DNA from: Duganella aceris
GTDB lineage: Bacteria > Pseudomonadota > Gammaproteobacteria > Burkholderiales > Burkholderiaceae_D
Assembly (NCBI RefSeq): GCF_011090165.1
Contig: NZ_JAADJT010000002.1
Coordinates: 62,001 to 126,000 of the forward strand
Length of the DNA: 64,000 nucleotides
Direction: 5' to 3'
Both the position numbers and the translations under genes were made by a program. How positions within the stretch are numbered: the first letter of the stretch is position 1; each line of letters begins with the position of its first letter. The notes beneath the pieces were generated by a model, which was not told the origin of the DNA, did no database searches, and saw nothing but the letters and a program-made list of their open reading frames with translations. Shown piece after piece: positions 1 through 8,393 of the stretch.

Positions 1-157
1 TGCGCTGGAGCAGGCGCTCGCCCAAATGGGCCTCCAACAGCGAGATGCGGCGCGAAACGGTCGATTTCGGCAGCTGCACCCGTTCCGCCGCCAAGCTGAA
101 ACTGCCGCATTCGACGATGCGGGCGAATAACAGCAGGTCTCCGGGGTCGATTTCCAT
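1..157 (-). CDS. LysR-family transcriptional regulator (5' part only)
   Basis: The reverse strand encodes about 52 N-terminal residues, starting MEIDPGDLLLFARIVECG, and runs off the left edge of the window. The segment is the winged-helix DNA-binding domain of a LysR regulator: LLLFARIVECGSFSLAAERV is followed by the recognition helix region LPKSTVSRRISLLE. The ATG at 157 keeps the usual spacing to the HTH. The gene is divergent from the azoreductase at 271, the common arrangement for a LysR regulator and its target. The effector-binding domain is not in view, so the ligand cannot be inferred. Confidence 0.85.
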   Translation of the reverse strand, partial: MEIDPGDLLLFARIVECGSFSLAAERVQLPKSTVSRRISLLEAHLGERLLQR

Positions 158-188
158 ACGATTGTTCCATCAGTGGATTAATGTTATC

Positions 189-210
189 CATTCTAACGGC
201 TTCCGGAATG
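189..210. promoter_or_regulatory. Possible LysR operator between lysR and azoR
   Basis: The 113-bp divergent intergenic region contains CATTC (189-193) and GAATG (206-210) as inverted arms 12 bp apart. An interrupted dyad in a LysR divergent promoter is expected, but the arms are only 5 bp and no binding data exist. The rest of the gap should hold both promoters; no confident -35/-10 pair was picked. Confidence 0.3.
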
Positions 211-270
211 AATTTGAAACGATTAAAATAACTCCATCGCAGCACTCACCAGACATCCAGGAGCTACACC

Positions 271-870
271 ATGAACATCTTGCAAATCAATTCCAGCGCA
301 CGCAGCACCGGTTCCGAATCGACCCGCCTGGCCGACGCCATCGTCGCCAAAGTGCACGCCGCCAACCCGACCGCCGTCGTGACCCGCCGCGACCTGGCCA
401 GCGATCCGCATCCGGTGATCGACGAGCCGACGCTGCAAGCCCTGTTCACCCCGGCCGACCAGCGCACCGCCGCCCAGGCCGCCCGCGTGGCATTGGATGA
501 CGCGCTGATCGCCCAGGCGCTGGCCGCCGACGTGATCGTGATCGGCGCGCCGACCTACAACTTCGGCATCACGGCGCAGCTGAAAAGCTGGTTCGACGCC
601 ATCGCCCGCGCCGGCGTCACCTTTAAATACGGCCCGACCGGCCCGGTCGGCCTGTTGACCGGCAAAAAAGTCTACGTCGCGCTGTCGCGTGGCGGCATGC
701 ATCGCGATGCGCCGACCGACACCCAGCTGGCGCACGTCAAGATGTTCCTGAGCTTCCTGGGCATGACCGATGTGCAATATGTGTTCGCCGAAGGCTTGGG
801 CATGGGCCCGGAAGCGGTGGCCAAGGCGCAAGCGCAGGCCGAAGCGGAAATCAACGCCGTACTGGTGTAA
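271..870 (+). CDS. azoR: FMN-dependent NADH-azoreductase
   Basis: A 199-residue flavodoxin-fold protein, close to the usual AzoR length of about 200. It opens with [20 protein letters not shown], the FMN-phosphate binding loop. Mid-protein [18 protein letters not shown] and ARAGVTFKY are typical AzoR flavin-binding and dimer segments. Family members are cytoplasmic and reduce azo dyes and quinones with NADH, often as a response to electrophiles. The start has an AGGAG ribosome site (CCAGGAGCTACACC before ATG). It is divergent from a LysR gene and followed by pirin, a pairing suggesting a quinone or electrophile stress response. Confidence 0.9.
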   Translation: MNILQINSSARSTGSESTRLADAIVAKVHAANPTAVVTRRDLASDPHPVIDEPTLQALFTPADQRTAAQAARVALDDALIAQALAADVIVIGAPTYNFGITAQLKSWFDAIARAGVTFKYGPTGPVGLLTGKKVYVALSRGGMHRDAPTDTQLAHVKMFLSFLGMTDVQYVFAEGLGMGPEAVAKAQAQAEAEINAVLV

Positions 871-911
871 GTAATCGATACAGGCGGCGCAACCAAACAA
901 GGAGCAATACC

Positions 912-1781
912 ATGACCGATCAAGTGAAAAACCAACGCAGCGTAGAACGCATCATCCAGGGCCAGGCCGTGATGGACGGCGCGGGCGTCAAGATCAACCG
1001 GGTATTGACCCAGACCCTGCAGCGCCGCCTCGACCCGTTTTTGATGCTGGACAACTTCGGCAGCGACCAGGCCAACGATTACATCGCCGGCTTCCCCAGC
1101 CATCCGCACCGCGGCTTCGAAACCGTGACCTACATGCTGGAGGGCCGCATGCGTCACAAGGACAGCAGCGGCAATGAAGGCTTGCTGACCAACGGCGGCG
1201 TGCAATGGATGACGGCCGGGCGCGGCGTGATCCACTCGGAAATGCCGGAGCAGGAAGACGGCGTGATGGAAGGCTTCCAGCTGTGGCTGAACCTGCCTGC
1301 GAAGGACAAGATGCGGGCGCCGTGGTATCGCGATTTCAACGGCGACGAGGTGCCGGCGTTCAGCACGGCGGACGGGGTCAAGGTCAAGGTCATCGCCGGC
1401 AGCAGCCACGGCGTGGCCGGCGCGGTGCAGCGCGAGGTGACGGAGCCGATCTACATCGACGTCGATCTGCCGGCGGGCGCCACGTTCAGCCAGTCGCTAC
1501 CGGAAGGCCACAACGCCTTCATTTTCACTTATCGCGGCGCGGTCGAGGTGGGTGACAAGGCGGTGGGCACGGGCCGGATGGCGATCCTGGCCAACACGGC
1601 CGGCGCCGACGGCGTGACGATCCGCGCGACCGAAGCGAGCCGCTTGATCCTGATCGCCGGCCAGCCGCTGAACGAGCCGATCGCGCAATACGGCCCGTTC
1701 GTGATGAACACGCAAGCGGAGATCTTCGCCGCCGTCGAAGACTTCCGCGCCGGCAAGCTGGGCGAAGAAGCCCAAGCATAA
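912..1781 (+). CDS. Pirin family protein (cupin-type)
   Basis: A 289-residue two-domain cupin. The N-terminal cupin has HPHRGFETVTYMLEG (residues 64-78), with H64 and H66, and a later H108/E110 in VIHSEMPEQ. Together these are the expected four metal ligands of pirin. Bacterial pirins such as YhhW can be quercetin dioxygenases or redox regulators; the substrate cannot be read from sequence. An AAGGAG ribosome site precedes ATG 912. It lies 41 bp after azoR on the same strand and is probably co-transcribed. A long palindrome starts 3 bp after the stop codon. Confidence 0.88.
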   Translation: MTDQVKNQRSVERIIQGQAVMDGAGVKINRVLTQTLQRRLDPFLMLDNFGSDQANDYIAGFPSHPHRGFETVTYMLEGRMRHKDSSGNEGLLTNGGVQWMTAGRGVIHSEMPEQEDGVMEGFQLWLNLPAKDKMRAPWYRDFNGDEVPAFSTADGVKVKVIAGSSHGVAGAVQREVTEPIYIDVDLPAGATFSQSLPEGHNAFIFTYRGAVEVGDKAVGTGRMAILANTAGADGVTIRATEASRLILIAGQPLNEPIAQYGPFVMNTQAEIFAAVEDFRAGKLGEEAQA

Positions 1782-1784
1782 AAA

Positions 1785-1874
1785 TCCGGGGTCAGAGCTA
1801 AAAACTGGACACGGGCTCTACCGTAGCAATAGTTACGGTAGAGCCCGTGTCCAGTTTTTAGCTCTGACCCCGGA
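1785..1874. repeat. Long palindromic element, copy 1
   Basis: Two perfect 41-bp inverted arms (1785-1825 and 1834-1874) enclose an 8-nt loop. Each arm has an outer GGGGTCAGAGCT block, an A-rich stretch, and an inner GGACACGGGCTCTACCGTA block. The same outer GGGGTCAG and inner GGACACG.GCTCTACCGTAG blocks recur in the palindrome near 62096, so this is a repeated family. It begins 3 bp after the pirin stop. It may terminate or stabilise pirin mRNA. The ends suggest a REP/RAYT-mobilised or similar miniature palindromic element, which is an inference. Confidence 0.85.
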
Positions 1875-1894
1875 GTACCGGCTAGAATATCGGG

Positions 1895-2359
1895 ATGATG
1901 CCCACTATCCTCAAATGGCTGCGCTACCTGAGCCACATTCTCGGCTTTGAGACGGCCGATTCCTTCCCGCCCGGCCATCCGTACGAGCGCACGACCTGGA
2001 ACGGGGCCTATTTCGATATCGCTTCCGATGTCAAGCCGGACCAGATCGAAAGCCGCTTGTGCGAGGCCATCGGCAATACGCCGCTGGTGTTCGGCTACAT
2101 CACCAATCCGACGCCGCGCATGCAGCGCGCGCTGCTGGCGATGCTGGAGGAGCGCATGCGCAATAATCGCGGCCGCGCCACCGAACTGGCCGCGCTGCTA
2201 GTCACCGCCTACGACAGTCCGCACATCACCGAAGTCCTTCCCGGCCTGCGCGCGGCCATCGCCGCCACCCGCCATGACGAGCTCGGCGAACGGGCGCGCA
2301 GTTTGATGGCTTTCCTCGCCGGCATGCAATCGCCTTTCGACGTGATCGACCTGAACTAG
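1895..2359 (+). CDS. Hypothetical protein, 154 aa
   Basis: Not recognised. The protein begins MMPTILKWLRYLSHILGFE and contains PHITEVLPGLRAAIAATRHD. It has no signal peptide, no clear membrane segment and no catalytic motif. It looks soluble and mostly helical in the C-terminal half. A second ATG follows directly (1898), so the start is uncertain by one residue. It follows the palindromic element and overlaps the convergent acyltransferase gene by 4 bp at the 3' ends. The open frame and the codon pattern, similar to its neighbours, support a real gene. Confidence 0.6.
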   Translation: MMPTILKWLRYLSHILGFETADSFPPGHPYERTTWNGAYFDIASDVKPDQIESRLCEAIGNTPLVFGYITNPTPRMQRALLAMLEERMRNNRGRATELAALLVTAYDSPHITEVLPGLRAAIAATRHDELGERARSLMAFLAGMQSPFDVIDLN

Positions 2360-3510
2360 GCCGCCAGCGCCGTCGGCAGCGCCGGCTTGGCGAAGTTGCT
2401 CGGCACGTAGCGGTCGCGCAGCTTCATGAACGGCGTCTCCACGAACAGATACAGCACCCAGCCGGCGGCGATGCTGGCCACGCTCATGATGGCGATCGCC
2501 GGCCAGCTGTCCGGTCCCCAGCCGTGCGCCTGCAACGGCACCCGCAGCAACACGCACAATTGCTTGTGGGTCAGGTAGATCGCGTACGACCACAAGGCGA
2601 TGCTGGCCGCGCCCGGCACCCGGTAGCGCTGCAACAGCGAGCCGTCACTCAGCGCGGCGATCAGCAGCAGGCTGAAACTCAGCCCCAGCAGCGGGTAGCC
2701 GATCACCGTCATCGTCAGGCCGTAGTGGTCGTCCAGCAGCAAACGCCACGTCAGCGCCAGCAAGGCGGCGCCGGCGGCCAGCGTCCAGTTGCCGAAGGCG
2801 GTGATGCGCGTCCAGGCGTCGGCGTGGTAATTCTTCAGCAGCGCCAGCGCCACCCCGCACACCAGCTCGTCGAAGCGGCATAGCGACGAGTAATAAATCA
2901 AGGTGTAGTAGTGATAGCCGCCCTGCTCCTCCGGCCCGACCTGCGTCGTCCACAGGTAATAGCGGATCGCCATGCCGGCGGTCAGCGTGCCGGCCACCGC
3001 GATCCAGGCCCACACCAGCGATTTGCGGCAGGCGGCGATCAGCAGCGCCAGCGCCGGCAGCAGCAGATAGAACTGTTCCTCGACGCACAGCGACCAGGCG
3101 TGCGAGAACGCGGTCCCCGGATTGAGGTGGATATTCTGCGTGAAGGTGAGGAATTTCCACAGCGGCGGCATGACGCTGGCGCCGCGCCAATACGGCCACA
3201 AGGCGTACAGCGCCAGCACCACGTAAAAATTCGGCAAGGTGCGCAGCAGCCGGCGCGCGTAGAAGCGCGGCAGCGAGAAGCGCTCCGGTCCGCTCTGCTG
3301 GCGGCGGATCGCGCCCAGGATCTGGTTGCCGATCAAATAGCCGCTGAGCGCGAAGAACAGGTCGACGCCGGCCCAGCCGATCTCGCTCATCCAGCCGAAG
3401 GTCGGCGTGTCGCTGACGAAGATCATGTAGTGGTTCATGAACACCAGCACGATCGCCAGCGCGCGCAAAGTGTCGAGGCCGGCGTTGCGGCGGGTGGTCG
3501 ATGGATTCAT
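2356..3510 (-). CDS. Acyltransferase family 3 membrane protein (OafA/YrhL-like)
   Basis: A 384-residue integral membrane protein with about ten hydrophobic segments. It has the Acyl_transf_3 hallmarks: GLDTLRALAIVLVFMNHY at the N-terminus, RRLLRTLPNFYVVL, and HAWSLCVEEQFYLLLP near residue 135. Such enzymes transfer acetyl or other acyl groups across the inner membrane onto surface glycans or lipids. There is no glycan cluster next to it, so the acceptor is unknown. The last bases overlap the convergent gene ending at 2359. Confidence 0.85.
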   Translation of the reverse strand: MNPSTTRRNAGLDTLRALAIVLVFMNHYMIFVSDTPTFGWMSEIGWAGVDLFFALSGYLIGNQILGAIRRQQSGPERFSLPRFYARRLLRTLPNFYVVLALYALWPYWRGASVMPPLWKFLTFTQNIHLNPGTAFSHAWSLCVEEQFYLLLPALALLIAACRKSLVWAWIAVAGTLTAGMAIRYYLWTTQVGPEEQGGYHYYTLIYYSSLCRFDELVCGVALALLKNYHADAWTRITAFGNWTLAAGAALLALTWRLLLDDHYGLTMTVIGYPLLGLSFSLLLIAALSDGSLLQRYRVPGAASIALWSYAIYLTHKQLCVLLRVPLQAHGWGPDSWPAIAIMSVASIAAGWVLYLFVETPFMKLRDRYVPSNFAKPALPTALAA

Positions 3511-3520
3511 CGGGCATATC

Positions 3521-3814
3521 TTAGCAGGGCGACACCGCCATCGTCAGCACATTATTGGCGACCGTCAACACTACCGTGCTGTCCGGCGCGATCGCGTAGT
3601 TCTGGCTGTGGCAGGAGTAATAATCGATCACGCCCAGCCGGATGCAGTCGATCGCGGCGCTGATGCCGGAGCTGATGGTGTAGGCCGACAGCACCATGTC
3701 CGGCGCCGTGACGAACTTCAGCGTCACATCCCGCCCGGTGTTGTTAAGAAAGATGGTCTTGGCGGGCTTGACCGTCTTCAGCGAATGGGTTTCCGTAAAA
3801 TGAATCTTCACCAC
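3521..3814 (-). CDS. Small beta-rich protein coupled to the DUF1906 gene
   Basis: A 97-residue protein reading VVKIHFTETHSLKTVKPAKT and ending in MAVSPC. The start is a GTG at 3814-3812 (or the next GTG); it overlaps the final base of the upstream gene's TAG stop, so translation is probably coupled. The sequence alternates hydrophobic and polar residues with many Thr/Val, suggesting a small beta-sandwich, and has several cysteines (SCHS, IDC, SPC). No family recognised. Its position suggests that it acts with the DUF1906 protein. Confidence 0.55.
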   Translation of the reverse strand: MVKIHFTETHSLKTVKPAKTIFLNNTGRDVTLKFVTAPDMVLSAYTISSGISAAIDCIRLGVIDYYSCHSQNYAIAPDSTVVLTVANNVLTMAVSPC

Positions 3815-4452
3815 TACAGCACCCTGAACAGACCGGCGGGTCGGCCTTCGTTGTTGCGCGCCAGGTCGACGCTGATCTTTTTGCCGTCGTCCACCGGCAG
3901 CAGCGCGGCGGCCAGCTGCTTCAGGCTGTAGGCGGCGTAGTCGCGCGAGCCGAGAAATTCGGCCGGGGCCGTCAGCCATCCCAGCGACGCCAGCCCGGCC
4001 GCGATCATCGCTTCGCAACAAGCGCCGGAGCCGTACACGCCGACCTGGTACTGCGACTCGCCCGGCCAGGCGGCCTGGAACGCCTGGTTCACCCCTTCGA
4101 AATAGCGCATGATCGCGCCCTCGATCTCGTCGCCGCCCGGGTTGAAGTCCACCGCGAAGTAGATCGCCGAACCGGACGGCTGGGTGATCACCGACTGCGC
4201 CATCAGGTAGGCGGCGGCCCCATCGGCCAGTCCCTGCGCCCGGCTGAAGTAATTCAGGTGCGGACCGGCCGTCTCCCACACCACGCCGATCTGGATGCCG
4301 GCGTCGGTCAGCGCGCGCGCCTCGGCCAGCGACAGATTCTTGCCGGCCTGGTGGCTGTACGAGCGGATAGCGAAGTCGATACCTTGTTGCTTTATTGCTA
4401 TGGCGTGCTGCGTCAATTCGAACGGAGCTTTTACGCCGGTCAGGACAGTCAT
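3814..4452 (-). CDS. DUF1906 glycoside-hydrolase-like TIM-barrel protein
   Basis: A 212-residue protein from the ATG at 4452, which has a GGAG ribosome site 8 nt upstream; an in-frame start at 4560 lacks one. Features of the DUF1906/Rv2525c-like GH25-related fold are GIDFAIRSYS (first strand), GIQIGVVWE, IYFAVDFNPGG (strand with acidic residues in the active-site position) and YQVGVYGSGACCEAMIAAG. Family members are thought to act on cell-wall glycans, but activity is rarely shown. No signal peptide is visible with this start, so export would need another route. It is divergent from the nSTAND regulator at 4693 and coupled to a small partner. Confidence 0.75.
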   Translation of the reverse strand: MTVLTGVKAPFELTQHAIAIKQQGIDFAIRSYSHQAGKNLSLAEARALTDAGIQIGVVWETAGPHLNYFSRAQGLADGAAAYLMAQSVITQPSGSAIYFAVDFNPGGDEIEGAIMRYFEGVNQAFQAAWPGESQYQVGVYGSGACCEAMIAAGLASLGWLTAPAEFLGSRDYAAYSLKQLAAALLPVDDGKKISVDLARNNEGRPAGLFRVL

Positions 4453-4583
4453 GGGGTCTCCAGAAGGCTGCGGGGTGAACGATGACTGCGCCGGCCGCCA
4501 ATGCGAAGGAATCGGCCGGATCTTCAATGCGCAAGATTGTTTATTTAATTCCTTCGACATAATGTTAAGATTTCCAAAATATG

Positions 4584-4600
4584 CAGTAGTGCAACTACTG
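4584..4600. promoter_or_regulatory. Palindromic operator candidate in the DUF1906/nSTAND divergent promoter
   Basis: CAGTAGT (4584-4590), a GCA spacer and ACTACTG (4594-4600) form a perfect 7-bp inverted repeat. It lies about 93 bp before the nSTAND start and 132 bp before the DUF1906 start, in an AT-rich 240-bp divergent intergenic region. This is a natural site for the winged-helix domain encoded next door to bind and control both directions. That assignment is inferred. Confidence 0.5.
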
Positions 4601-4692
4601 TAACCATAGACTGCCGAAACAGCCTTCGGAAAACCTTCCGATCGCTAAGTCATTGATTACAAAGCACTCATCATCGTGCAGAGAAGATTCGT

Positions 4693-7600
4693 GTGAACCA
4701 TAAAAGCTTTCGATTTGGACAGTGGCGTATTGATCCGGCAACAAATACCGTCAGTTGCGAGGGTCTGAGCCGGCAGCTGGAGCCGCGTGCGATGGATGTT
4801 TTATTGCATCTTTGCGCCAATCCGCATGTCGTCGTGTCGGCCGAACAATTGCTGGAAGCGTGCTGGGGCGATGTCTCGCCGAGCGACAACGCGATCCACA
4901 AAATCATCACCCAGCTGCGCCGCGCGCTGGACGATTCGGCGGTCGAGCCGCGCTACATCGAAACCATCCGCAAGCGCGGCTACCGTCTGCTGGCCGAGCT
5001 CAGCTACGACGACGACGTCAGCAACGGCAGCTGGCTGCACGCCTCCCCGTTCCGCGGCCTGGAAGCGTTCGAGGAGCAGCACGCCGCGATTTTCTTCGGC
5101 CGCAAGATCGGCGTCGACCAGCTGGTGCAGGTGGTGGTATCCCAGGTCCAGGCCGCCTGCGCGATGGTGCTGGTGCTCGGCCCGTCCGGCGCCGGCAAGA
5201 CTTCGCTGGTGCAGGCCGGCCTGATTCCCGCGCTGAAGGCCGGCGCCGCGCCGGCCGACGCCGGGATCGCGATCGCCACCCACGTCCAGCTCGATTGCGC
5301 CGACATGGGCCAGGCCGGGCTGCTGGAAACCCTGGCCAGCGTGCTGCTCGACGCCGAGCTCGGCGAGCGCCTGTTGTTCGCCAACACCAGCGCGGCGGCG
5401 CTGGCGCAGCGGCTGGCGCAGGATCTGCCGGGCGTGATCGAACAATTGCAGAAGCAGCTGTCGGCGATTCGGGTGCTGCTGTTCATCGACCGTTTCGAAG
5501 CCGTGTTCCGGCTGCCGCATATCGGCGAGCCGGAGCGCGCGGCCTTCATCAACGTGCTCGACCAGCTGGCGCGCTCCGGCTGCCTGCTGCTGATCCTCGG
5601 CTGCCGCAACGACTTTTACCCGCATCTGACCGCCTATCCGGCGCTGATGAGCATGAAGCTGCGCGGCGGCCACTTCGATCTGGCGCCCCCCGGCAGCGCC
5701 GATATCGCGCAGATCATCCGCCACCCGGCGCAGGTGGCGCAGCTGCGCTACACCCTCGACGAGCGCGGCGAAGGCCTGGACGAGGTATTGATCAACGCGG
5801 CGCGCTCCGGTCCGGATACGCTGCCGCTGCTGCAATATTGCCTGCAGGAGTTGTACCGGCTGCGCAGCCCCGGTGGCGAGCTGAGCCACGCGTCCTACCA
5901 CCAGATGGGCGGCCTGGAGGGCGCGATCGGCGCCCGCGCCGAGCAGGTGATTTCAGCGCTGGGGCCGACGCAGATCGCCGCCCTGCCCCATGTGCTGTCG
6001 CAGCTGGTGCTGGTGGCGGAGGATGAAGCAACGGTCAGCTCGCGCCGCGTGCCGTGGACCGCGCTGCGCAACGACGCCGAGAACAAGCTGGTGCAAGCGC
6101 TGGTGGACGCCCACCTGTTCGTCAGCGACCTGCAGGGCGGCGCACCCGCCTTCGGCATCGCGCACGAAGCCCTGCTGCGCCGCTGGCCGCGCGTGGTGGC
6201 GTGGATCGACGAGCACCGCCAGGCGCTGCAAGTGCGCAGCCGCATCAGCGCCCAGGCCCGGCGCTGGCAGGAATCCGAGCGCAAGCGCGACATGCTGCTG
6301 CCGTCCGGCACCCAGACCAACCAGGCACGCCGGTTGCTGGAAACGGCGGGCTTCAGCTTCTCGCCGCAGGAACAGGCCTTCATCGGCGCCTCGCTGCAGA
6401 GCGAACGGCGCGGCGAGCGTCTGCGGCTGGTGGTTTTGTGCGTGGTCATGGGCCTGGCCCTGCTCGCGGGCGGCCTGGGCTTGGCCGCGCGCAAGGCGCA
6501 AACCGTGGCGGAGCAGCACCGGGCCGAGGCCGAGGGATTGATGGGGTATATGCTTGGGGAATTCGTCGACAAGTTACGTCCGATCGGCAAGCTGGATCTT
6601 CTCGACAGCATCAGCAATCGCGCGCTGAAGTATTTATCGGATCCATTCTGGGGCAATGATGGCGATATCGCGCTGGCGCAGCGCGCCAAGTCGCTGCAGC
6701 TGATTTCCGAAGTACGATTTTCCCGCGCCGATCCGGTCGGAGCCGAAAATGCGTTGCAGGCGGCGCAAGCCATCATTCAGAAGCTGCTTCAACATAGCCC
6801 AGACGACGTACTCCTGCTTAAAAGCGCCGGTGAAAACGCTTTCTGGCTTGGGCAAATCCACCTCGATCAGAAAGAGTGGATCCTGGCCCGGGGCTATTTT
6901 GAGGACTATCTGAAATATGCCGATCGCCAAGCAGCGCTCGCTCCTGCTTCGGTTGATGCGTGGGTGGAACAATCCTACGCGCATAGCAACCTTGGCACCG
7001 TGGCGATACGCAGCGGCGATGCGGCGGCGGCCGAAAAGGAGTTCAAGCTTTCAGTGGCGCTGAAACAGCGCGCCTACGAGCAGACGCCCAAGAACAAACG
7101 CCTGGGAGCGGATCTCGCGAACAGCCTGTCATGGCAGGCCAGCGCTCAAATTCAGCTGGGCAAATTAGACCTTGCTGAAAGGCTCAGCGAGCGCGAACTG
7201 ACGCTATTGCAATCGCTGCAGAACAGCAATCCCGAAGAGACGTTATGGAGTAATGAACTGGCGTCCGCATGGTCGCATCGCTCCGACCTCAAGCAAGCGC
7301 GCGGTGATCTGGCCGGCAGCCACGCCGCTGTGCAGCAGGCCTACGGGCTGTTACAAACGATAGTCGAGAGCGATCACAGCAATCGGAACTGGCAGCGGAA
7401 CCTGTACATTGCGGAATTGCGTATGATCGAGACCGAGGAAGGACGAGAGAATCCTGCTCAAGTGATGACGCGTCTAAATAAGCTACAGCAAAATCTCGCG
7501 GAGTTAAGCCGCCTGGAACCGAAAAAGCTGACGCTGCAAGTCGTACTGGCCAGCGTGCAACAGCGTAAAGCAGCGATACATTTGCGTAACCGTCAGCACG

Positions 7601-7965
7601 ACGAGGCCGATGCCAGTCTGGCGCCGGCGCTGGAGAAACTTCAACAGCTGTACGCGTCCACGCCGAACGACTTGATCATCCGTAATGGCTTGGTCGATGC
7701 TCTATTGCTGAAAGCCGAGATCGTTGAACAGAAAGATATCGGCAACGCGCGACATCAATGCGATACGGTACGCCAAATTTTGTCCCCGCTGGCCGGTAAA
7801 AGCAGCGACTTCCGCGTGCTGGCACCGTGGGTCAAGGCGCATGCCTGCCTGGATCAGCTTCAGCAAAGCGAACAGGCCCGAAAACAACTCGAAGCGATGT
7901 CTTATCGCGATCCGGTCTATCTGCACTACCTTTCCACCCACCCACTGAAGAAAGTAAATTCATGA
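4693..7965 (+). CDS. Winged-helix / nSTAND ATPase / TPR regulator with one membrane segment
   Basis: A 1090-residue multidomain protein starting at GTG 4693. Residues 5-110 are an OmpR/CadC-type winged helix (RFGQWRIDPATNTVSCEG, then AIHKIITQLRRALDD and YIETIRKRGYRL). Next is an nSTAND NTPase: entry motif SPFRGLEAFEEQHAAIFFGR, Walker A GPSGAGKT at 163-170 and Walker B VLLFIDRFEAVF near 261-272, where many relatives have DQFEEL. One hydrophobic segment spans 577-600. The C-terminal 450 residues are TPR-like helices. This resembles CadC-like membrane-tethered regulators with an added STAND switch, a class common in conflict and stress systems. The stop overlaps the ATG of the next gene. Base composition drops noticeably from about 6540 onward. 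Confidence 0.85.
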   Translation: MNHKSFRFGQWRIDPATNTVSCEGLSRQLEPRAMDVLLHLCANPHVVVSAEQLLEACWGDVSPSDNAIHKIITQLRRALDDSAVEPRYIETIRKRGYRLLAELSYDDDVSNGSWLHASPFRGLEAFEEQHAAIFFGRKIGVDQLVQVVVSQVQAACAMVLVLGPSGAGKTSLVQAGLIPALKAGAAPADAGIAIATHVQLDCADMGQAGLLETLASVLLDAELGERLLFANTSAAALAQRLAQDLPGVIEQLQKQLSAIRVLLFIDRFEAVFRLPHIGEPERAAFINVLDQLARSGCLLLILGCRNDFYPHLTAYPALMSMKLRGGHFDLAPPGSADIAQIIRHPAQVAQLRYTLDERGEGLDEVLINAARSGPDTLPLLQYCLQELYRLRSPGGELSHASYHQMGGLEGAIGARAEQVISALGPTQIAALPHVLSQLVLVAEDEATVSSRRVPWTALRNDAENKLVQALVDAHLFVSDLQGGAPAFGIAHEALLRRWPRVVAWIDEHRQALQVRSRISAQARRWQESERKRDMLLPSGTQTNQARRLLETAGFSFSPQEQAFIGASLQSERRGERLRLVVLCVVMGLALLAGGLGLAARKAQTVAEQHRAEAEGLMGYMLGEFVDKLRPIGKLDLLDSISNRALKYLSDPFWGNDGDIALAQRAKSLQLISEVRFSRADPVGAENALQAAQAIIQKLLQHSPDDVLLLKSAGENAFWLGQIHLDQKEWILARGYFEDYLKYADRQAALAPASVDAWVEQSYAHSNLGTVAIRSGDAAAAEKEFKLSVALKQRAYEQTPKNKRLGADLANSLSWQASAQIQLGKLDLAERLSERELTLLQSLQNSNPEETLWSNELASAWSHRSDLKQARGDLAGSHAAVQQAYGLLQTIVESDHSNRNWQRNLYIAELRMIETEEGRENPAQVMTRLNKLQQNLAELSRLEPKKLTLQVVLASVQQRKAAIHLRNRQHDEADASLAPALEKLQQLYASTPNDLIIRNGLVDALLLKAEIVEQKDIGNARHQCDTVRQILSPLAGKSSDFRVLAPWVKAHACLDQLQQSEQARKQLEAMSYRDPVYLHYLSTHPLKKVNS

Positions 7966-8336
7966 GCACACTCATTCCAAGCACACCGTTCATCAATGTT
8001 CTTGTCAAAGTACGACCAGGCGACACCCCGGGCAGCTACAAGGTGGAAACAGCGCCGACTGTCCCGTGGGTGACGGAGAAAGACACGGTCATCAACTATC
8101 AAATTTTCGACAGCGGCAAAAACGACATCGTCTTTAACAGCAAAAATCCCATGACGGTCACGCCAACGGAAAATGGTCAATTCAGCACCGCCAGCGTCAG
8201 CGTCAGCGGCAAGCAATTGACGTTCACCGATGCCAACACCACGCCGATGACGCTGAAGATAAATCTCCACTTCCAGGATGAAAGCGGCGTCGAATTCTCG
8301 CACGACCCGGAAGTTCGTAACGAACCAGAGCGTTAA
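7962..8336 (+). CDS. Small beta-strand protein resembling the DP-EP family
   Basis: A 124-residue protein whose ATG overlaps the TGA of the nSTAND gene (ATGA), indicating translational coupling. It starts MSTLIPSTPFINVLVKVRPG, is rich in beta-forming residues and Thr/Asn, and ends with HDPEVRNEPER, matching the conserved DP..EP signature that names the DP-EP family. No signal peptide or membrane segment is seen. Function is unknown. Its tight coupling to a STAND regulator suggests that it is a ligand, sensor or effector of that protein; this is inference. Confidence 0.6.
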   Translation: MSTLIPSTPFINVLVKVRPGDTPGSYKVETAPTVPWVTEKDTVINYQIFDSGKNDIVFNSKNPMTVTPTENGQFSTASVSVSGKQLTFTDANTTPMTLKINLHFQDESGVEFSHDPEVRNEPER

Positions 8337-8393
8337 CATTAGCGGGTCCGATGCGCCTACACTTGCGCATCGGACCATTGACCAGGACCTGGC

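Noticed and set aside
1785..1874. Ordinary rho-independent terminator
   Set aside because: The arms are far longer than needed, no T tract follows the stem, and a related copy exists at 62019-62158, so a repeat family fits better, although it may also terminate transcription.
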